A stretch of 64,000 nt of DNA from NCBI RefSeq assembly GCF_900109615.1, contig NZ_FOIX01000001.1, forward strand, positions 868,001-932,000, read 5' to 3'. Origin of the DNA: Kaistella antarctica. Its GTDB lineage: Bacteria > Bacteroidota > Bacteroidia > Flavobacteriales > Weeksellaceae. Below the pieces are notes generated by a model, which worked only from the letters and a program-made list of their open reading frames with translations, had not been told where the DNA came from and made no database searches. The number at the start of each line of letters is the position of its first letter. The stretch's first letter is position 1. This document shows positions 60,058 through 64,000 of this stretch, in pieces. The translations under genes were made by a program, and so were the position numbers.

Positions 60058-61956
60058 ATGAGCAAAATAATTGGAATTGACTTAGGTACAACCAATTCAT
60101 GTGTTGCGGTAATGGAGGGTAAAGATCCTATAGTTATCCCAAACGCAGAAGGTAAAAGAACAACTCCGTCTATTGTAGCCTTTACAGAAGATGGCGAAAG
60201 AAAAGTGGGAGATCCTGCAAAAAGACAAGCGGTTACCAACCCTACAAAAACCATTTATTCAATCAAAAGATTTATCGGAACCCATTTTAAAGACGATGCG
60301 AAAGAAGTTTCCAGAGTTCCGTACAAAGTAGTTAGTGGTCCGAACGATACTGTAAAAGTAAAAATCGACGATAGAGAATATACTCCACAAGAGATTTCTG
60401 CGATGATTCTTCAGAAAATGAAGAAAACTGCAGAAGATTATTTAGGACACGAAGTAACTAGAGCCGTAATTACAGTTCCTGCTTACTTTAATGATGCCCA
60501 AAGACAGTCTACAAAAGAAGCTGGTGAAATCGCTGGTTTAACTGTAGAAAGAATTATTAATGAGCCTACGGCAGCAGCTTTGGCTTATGGTTTAGATAAA
60601 AGTCATAAAGACCAGAAAATTGCAGTTTATGATTTAGGTGGTGGTACTTTTGACGTTTCGATCCTAGATTTAGGAGACGGCGTTTTCGAAGTTTTATCAA
60701 CAAACGGAGATACCCATTTAGGTGGTGATGATTTTGATGATGTGATTATCAACTGGTTGGCAGATGATTTCAAATCAGAAGAAGGAGTTGATCTTAAACC
60801 AGATCCAATTGCCCTTCAGAGATTGAAAGAAGCAGCCGAGAAAGCGAAAATTGAATTGTCTTCTGCTACTCAAACTGAAATCAACCTTCCTTATATTACA
60901 GCTACAGCAACAGGTCCGAAACACTTGGTGAAAACTTTAACAAAAGCGAAATTCGAGCAATTGGCTGAAGATTTAGTAAGACGTTCAATGGAGCCTTGTA
61001 AAAAAGCGCTTTCAGATGCAGGTCTTCAAACTTCTGACATCGATGAAGTGATCTTAGTTGGTGGTTCTACCAGAATCCCAATTATTCAGGAACAAGTTGA
61101 AAAATTCTTTGGTAAAACCCCTTCAAAAGGAGTTAATCCAGATGAGGTTGTTGCTTTAGGAGCGGCAATTCAAGGTGGAGTTTTAACTGGTGATGTGAAA
61201 GACGTGCTTTTGTTAGACGTTACACCACTTTCATTAGGAATTGAAACAATGGGTTCTGTGTTTACCAAATTAATTGATGCCAACACAACCATTCCAACGA
61301 AAAAATCAGAGGTGTTCTCAACCGCAAGTGATAATCAACCTGCGGTGTCTATTAGAGTAGGACAAGGAGAAAGACCAATGTTTAATGATAACAAAGAAAT
61401 CGGACGTTTTGATCTTTCCGATATTCCACCAGCACAAAGAGGAGTTCCTCAGATTGAAGTTACTTTCGATATTGATGCCAACGGAATCTTGAGCGTTTCT
61501 GCTAAAGACAAAGGAACTGGAAAAGAGCAAACGATTAAAATCCAAGCGAGTTCAGGACTTTCTGAAGAAGAAATCCAAAAAATGAAACGTGAAGCTGAAG
61601 AAAATGCTTCATCTGATGCTAAGAAAAGAGAAGAAGTTGAAATCTTCAATAAAGCCGACGGATTGATTTTCCAAACCGAAAAGCAATTGAAAGAGTTTGG
61701 TGAGAAATTATCAGCTGACAAAAAAGCTGCTGTTGAAACTGCACACGCAGAATTGAAAACCGCTTTCGAAGCAAAAGACATGGACAGTGTAAAAACAAAA
61801 ACCGAAGCTTTAGACGCGGCTTGGATGGCAGCTTCAGAAGAAATGTATGCTGCAGGAAACCAGGAACAACCAGGTTCTGACCAAGCCCAAGGAAATCCAG
61901 AAGGAGCTGCAGGAACAGAAGATGTTCAGGATGCTGATTTCGAAGAAGTCAAATAA
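60058..61956 (+). CDS. dnaK: Molecular chaperone DnaK (Hsp70)
   Basis: ATP-dependent chaperone. The 632 residues start with [17 protein letters not shown], contain [14 protein letters not shown], the phosphate loop [13 protein letters not shown], and VGGSTRIP, then the substrate-binding beta domain and a helical lid with a Gly/Gln-rich end and the acidic tail [11 protein letters not shown]. Length and motifs are standard. grpE and dnaJ are not adjacent. The palindrome upstream suggests stress control. Confidence 0.98.
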   Translation: MSKIIGIDLGTTNSCVAVMEGKDPIVIPNAEGKRTTPSIVAFTEDGERKVGDPAKRQAVTNPTKTIYSIKRFIGTHFKDDAKEVSRVPYKVVSGPNDTVKVKIDDREYTPQEISAMILQKMKKTAEDYLGHEVTRAVITVPAYFNDAQRQSTKEAGEIAGLTVERIINEPTAAALAYGLDKSHKDQKIAVYDLGGGTFDVSILDLGDGVFEVLSTNGDTHLGGDDFDDVIINWLADDFKSEEGVDLKPDPIALQRLKEAAEKAKIELSSATQTEINLPYITATATGPKHLVKTLTKAKFEQLAEDLVRRSMEPCKKALSDAGLQTSDIDEVILVGGSTRIPIIQEQVEKFFGKTPSKGVNPDEVVALGAAIQGGVLTGDVKDVLLLDVTPLSLGIETMGSVFTKLIDANTTIPTKKSEVFSTASDNQPAVSIRVGQGERPMFNDNKEIGRFDLSDIPPAQRGVPQIEVTFDIDANGILSVSAKDKGTGKEQTIKIQASSGLSEEEIQKMKREAEENASSDAKKREEVEIFNKADGLIFQTEKQLKEFGEKLSADKKAAVETAHAELKTAFEAKDMDSVKTKTEALDAAWMAASEEMYAAGNQEQPGSDQAQGNPEGAAGTEDVQDADFEEVK

Positions 61957-61977
61957 TACTTCAAAACTTATAAATAA

Positions 61978-62010
61978 AAATTCCCCGAGTGAAAACTTGG
62001 GGAATTTTTT
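61978..62010 (+). terminator. Intrinsic terminator of dnaK
   Basis: AAATTCCCCGAGT pairs with ACTTGGGGAATTT (one G-T) around a GAAA tetraloop, then T run. Confidence 0.92.
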
Positions 62011-62030
62011 GTTTATATACGTTTTAAAAA

Positions 62031-62052
62031 AAATACCTCAATCGAGGTATTT
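62031..62052 (-). terminator. Intrinsic terminator of the TPR gene
   Basis: AAATACCTC/GAGGTATTT with a four-base loop; on the minus strand it ends in a run of eight T, four bases after the TPR gene stop. Confidence 0.85.
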
Positions 62053-62055
62053 AAA

Positions 62056-62622
62056 TTATTGTTTTAAGAATTCACTGAGTTTCATAGCCTCAGCATTCAT
62101 GGGATCAAATGTTAGTGATTTTGCAATATGCTGTTTCGCCTGCTCTTTATCAGTTTCCTGAAGTTTGTAAGCTACGAAGAAATGGGCGTAACCTAAATTC
62201 TTCTTACTGGCTTCCAATTCTTCTGGTTTTACAGCGGCGATATATTTTTCATAAGCCATTTTTGCATTGTCCTCATCTTTCATTGATTGGTAAACATAAG
62301 CTTGACTATAATATAATGGCGACCAATCTGGTAACAAAGTTGACATTTTCTGCCATGTTTCCAACGCGCTATTCCAGTCTTTTACGTCTTGGTAAGCTGT
62401 TGCCAGTTTTACGATGGCTTCGGTGTCATTTGGATTTGCTTCAATCTGTTTTTTCAAAGCATCAATAACGGGATTTTGTATAGTTGTTTGTACTTGCTCT
62501 GTTTCAGCTGGAACATTGTCATTTGCTTGAATGGTATCTTGAGCATAGCCAAAAGCTGTTGCACCAAAAAACAGGGTAGCTATAAATAATTTCTGCGTGT
62601 TAATCACTCTTTCCTTTTTCAT
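62056..62622 (-). CDS. Secreted TPR-repeat protein
   Basis: A 188-residue exported protein. Signal peptide about 1-28 (LFIATLFFGATAFGYAQ); start ATG 62622, since the frame upstream only adds a TTG two codons earlier. About 60-188 holds three to four TPR units (NDTEAIVKLATAYQDVKDWNSALETWQ; WSPLYYSQAYVYQSMKDEDNAKMAYEKY; LGYAHFFVAYKLQETDKEQAKQHI). A periplasmic scaffold is likely; partner unknown. Convergent with dnaK. Confidence 0.85.
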   Translation of the reverse strand: MKKERVINTQKLFIATLFFGATAFGYAQDTIQANDNVPAETEQVQTTIQNPVIDALKKQIEANPNDTEAIVKLATAYQDVKDWNSALETWQKMSTLLPDWSPLYYSQAYVYQSMKDEDNAKMAYEKYIAAVKPEELEASKKNLGYAHFFVAYKLQETDKEQAKQHIAKSLTFDPMNAEAMKLSEFLKQ

Positions 62623-62831
62623 ATTCAATTTTTTTGATTAATAATTATATTCCCGATTGTCCTAACAACAATAATTCCACGCTTCTTTAAATTTGGAAAG
62701 TTTAATGTTTTTAATACTTAATTAACTTTTATGCGGTTGATGAATTTAAGTTTTAAACACGGATCTTTTTCTTTAAATATTTTCTGCTTCAATCTTTTAA
62801 AAATACCTTTGCAGTCACAAAATTTTCAATA

Positions 62832-63845
62832 ATGATCTCCAAAATAATCATCCATAAAGTCGGTAATAAAATCAATCAGGAATCGCTCGTTCTTTCACAA
62901 GAGGAATATCGTCCCGATGAAGGAATGTTAGAAATGCTCGAAGATTTCTTTCTTAAATCCTTTAAATCTGAAGAACAATTTCAGTTTTACAGCGACTCTT
63001 ATTTGGTAAACAATCCGATTTACAGCGCTGCCTCAGAAATCTTCGAAGATCAATCAAAGTTTATTTTTGAATCAGAAAATATCGCTGAACATCTTTACAG
63101 TATTGCTGAAAACCCTCGAGTTCAGGCGGGTGAATTATTTATCTGTTATTTTGAAGGCGAGGAGATTGCTGGTGAAAAAATCGATTCTATCGGTATTTTT
63201 AAAACTGAAAACAAAGCACCATTTCTGAATATTTTCCCGGACGGTGATGCTTTCGATATTGAGAAAAATTACGGAATTGGATTAACAAAATTGGACAAAG
63301 GTTGTATTATTTATAACAGTTTCAAAGAATCTGGGTTTGCTGTTTCGGTAATTGATAATAATAAAAATGGCGATCAATATTATTGGTTCGAAGATTTTTT
63401 AAAAGTAAAACAACGCGACAACGAATATTTTCACACCCAGGAAACGTTGTCCGTTTACAAAGAATTCATCACCAAACAACTTCCTCAGGAATTTGAAACT
63501 ACCAAAGCTGATCAAGCCGAGTTTCTAAATAAATCAATTGAATTCTTCAAAGAGAAAGAACAGTTTGATTATGATGAATTTACCAAAGAAGTTTTGCAAG
63601 ATGAGAATGTGATCGAAAGTTTCAGCAACTTCAAATCTGATTATGAACAGGAAATGCAAGTTTCGATTTCAGAAGATTTTGCCATTAATGAATCAGCCGT
63701 CAAAAAACAAAGTCGTGGTTTTAAAAGCATCATTAAATTAGATAAAAACTTCAGTATTTACGTTCACGGCGATCGAAAAATGATCGAGCAGGGAAGTGAT
63801 GAAAAAGGGAAATACTACCGTTTATACTTTGACGAAGAAAAATAA
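62832..63845 (+). CDS. Nucleoid-associated protein, NdpA/YejK family
   Basis: A 337-residue cytoplasmic protein of the NdpA (37-kDa nucleoid protein) family. The N-terminal VGNKINQESLVLSQ and the central GELFICYFEG ... LNIFPDGDAFDIEKNYGI ... ENKAPFL segments follow the family pattern. The C-terminal half is helical and charged. These proteins bind DNA and RNA loosely; the exact role is unclear. Monocistronic. Confidence 0.8.
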   Translation: MISKIIIHKVGNKINQESLVLSQEEYRPDEGMLEMLEDFFLKSFKSEEQFQFYSDSYLVNNPIYSAASEIFEDQSKFIFESENIAEHLYSIAENPRVQAGELFICYFEGEEIAGEKIDSIGIFKTENKAPFLNIFPDGDAFDIEKNYGIGLTKLDKGCIIYNSFKESGFAVSVIDNNKNGDQYYWFEDFLKVKQRDNEYFHTQETLSVYKEFITKQLPQEFETTKADQAEFLNKSIEFFKEKEQFDYDEFTKEVLQDENVIESFSNFKSDYEQEMQVSISEDFAINESAVKKQSRGFKSIIKLDKNFSIYVHGDRKMIEQGSDEKGKYYRLYFDEEK

Positions 63846-63909
63846 GTCAGTCTATACTTTCGTTTAAACAGATTATAAAAGGAGCAATCCATTAAATCAT
63901 CATCAATTT

Positions 63910-64000
63910 ATGATTGGATATTTTAAAACCTATTACCACAGCCTCTCGCGGAAGCTCTTTATATCGCTGGTTTTTTTTATTTTGGCTTTGGCGGTGCTTT
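63910..64000 (+). CDS. N-terminus of a membrane protein (partial)
   Basis: An ATG at 63910 opens a frame that runs off the window: a short basic start (MIGYFKTYYHSLSRKLF) then a hydrophobic helix (ISLVFFILALAVL). This fits the first TM helix of a sensor or transporter. A GGAG sequence lies about 30 bases upstream, too far for a normal SD. Identity unknown. Confidence 0.5.
   Translation, partial: MIGYFKTYYHSLSRKLFISLVFFILALAVL

Noticed and set aside
1..64000. Prophage, insertion sequence, CRISPR or toxin-antitoxin system
   Set aside because: I looked for transposase motifs, terminal repeats, repeat-spacer arrays and phage genes and saw none. Gene content is chromosomal core plus the polysaccharide and nos blocks.

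Overview
The window reads as a chromosomal segment of a flavobacterium of the Weeksellaceae (Chryseobacterium/Kaistella/Cloacibacterium-like). The reasons are low GC, type IX secretion (T9SS) C-terminal sorting domains on several secreted proteins, family proteins such as DUF3810, few Shine-Dalgarno sequences, and Bacteroidota-type promoters. Four promoters keep the TTTG -33 and TAnnTTTG -7 elements with a 19-20 base spacer (rpmH, yceD, tRNA-Met, one adhesin). Most of the window is ordinary housekeeping DNA. No insertion sequence, prophage, CRISPR array or rRNA was seen. Genus is not resolved.

Layout. 1-9.1 kb: end of an unidentified gene, fmt, a T9SS type B secreted protein, tsf, a small secreted protein, a tRNA m6A37 methyltransferase, an orphan NtrY-like histidine kinase overlapping ribE, and pdxA. 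9.2-13.4 kb: yceD-rpmF, accB-accC and rocD. 13.4-20.8 kb: surface-polysaccharide genes (six glycosyltransferases or transferase-like proteins, one a GT2-GT4 fusion, plus a cupin sugar-phosphate isomerase). 20.9-34.4 kb: gltX, accA, ftsE, rpmH (too short for an ORF cutoff), T9SS cargo, nrnA, an alpha/beta hydrolase, dtd, a Rieske-fold lipoprotein without ligands, greA, a HIT protein and clpX. 34.4-44.8 kb: more secreted proteins, a TlpA-like thioredoxin protein, tRNA-Met (no encoded CCA) followed by a candidate small RNA, DUF3810, a FucP-like MFS carrier with an unusual insert, plsC, gtrA and the CCA-adding enzyme. 44.8-50 kb: a cobalamin-riboswitch operon (BtuB-like receptor and BtuG-like beta-propeller lipoprotein) and ppk1.

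50.1-59.9 kb is the most distinctive block: a clade II (Sec-type, lipoprotein) nitrous oxide reductase system. It contains a Crp/Fnr-family regulator, a 12-TM histidine-bearing membrane protein, a fasciclin lipoprotein, nosY, nosF, nosD, nosL, a 4-TM protein, nosZ and two c-type cytochrome lipoproteins. Four palindromes of the form TGA-N6-TCA lie only in its upstream regions. Three of them sit exactly 30.5 bases from -7 boxes (four boxes, because one palindrome lies between divergent cytochrome genes), and the fourth is one base off. This looks like a local class II Crp/Fnr regulon that joins unknown-function genes to N2O respiration. No nitrite or NO reductase gene is present in the window.

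After the nos block come dnaK with a 20-bp palindrome upstream, a TPR protein, an NdpA-family nucleoid protein and the start of a membrane protein. All domain and family calls come from reading the sequence and remembered family features; no database search was run.
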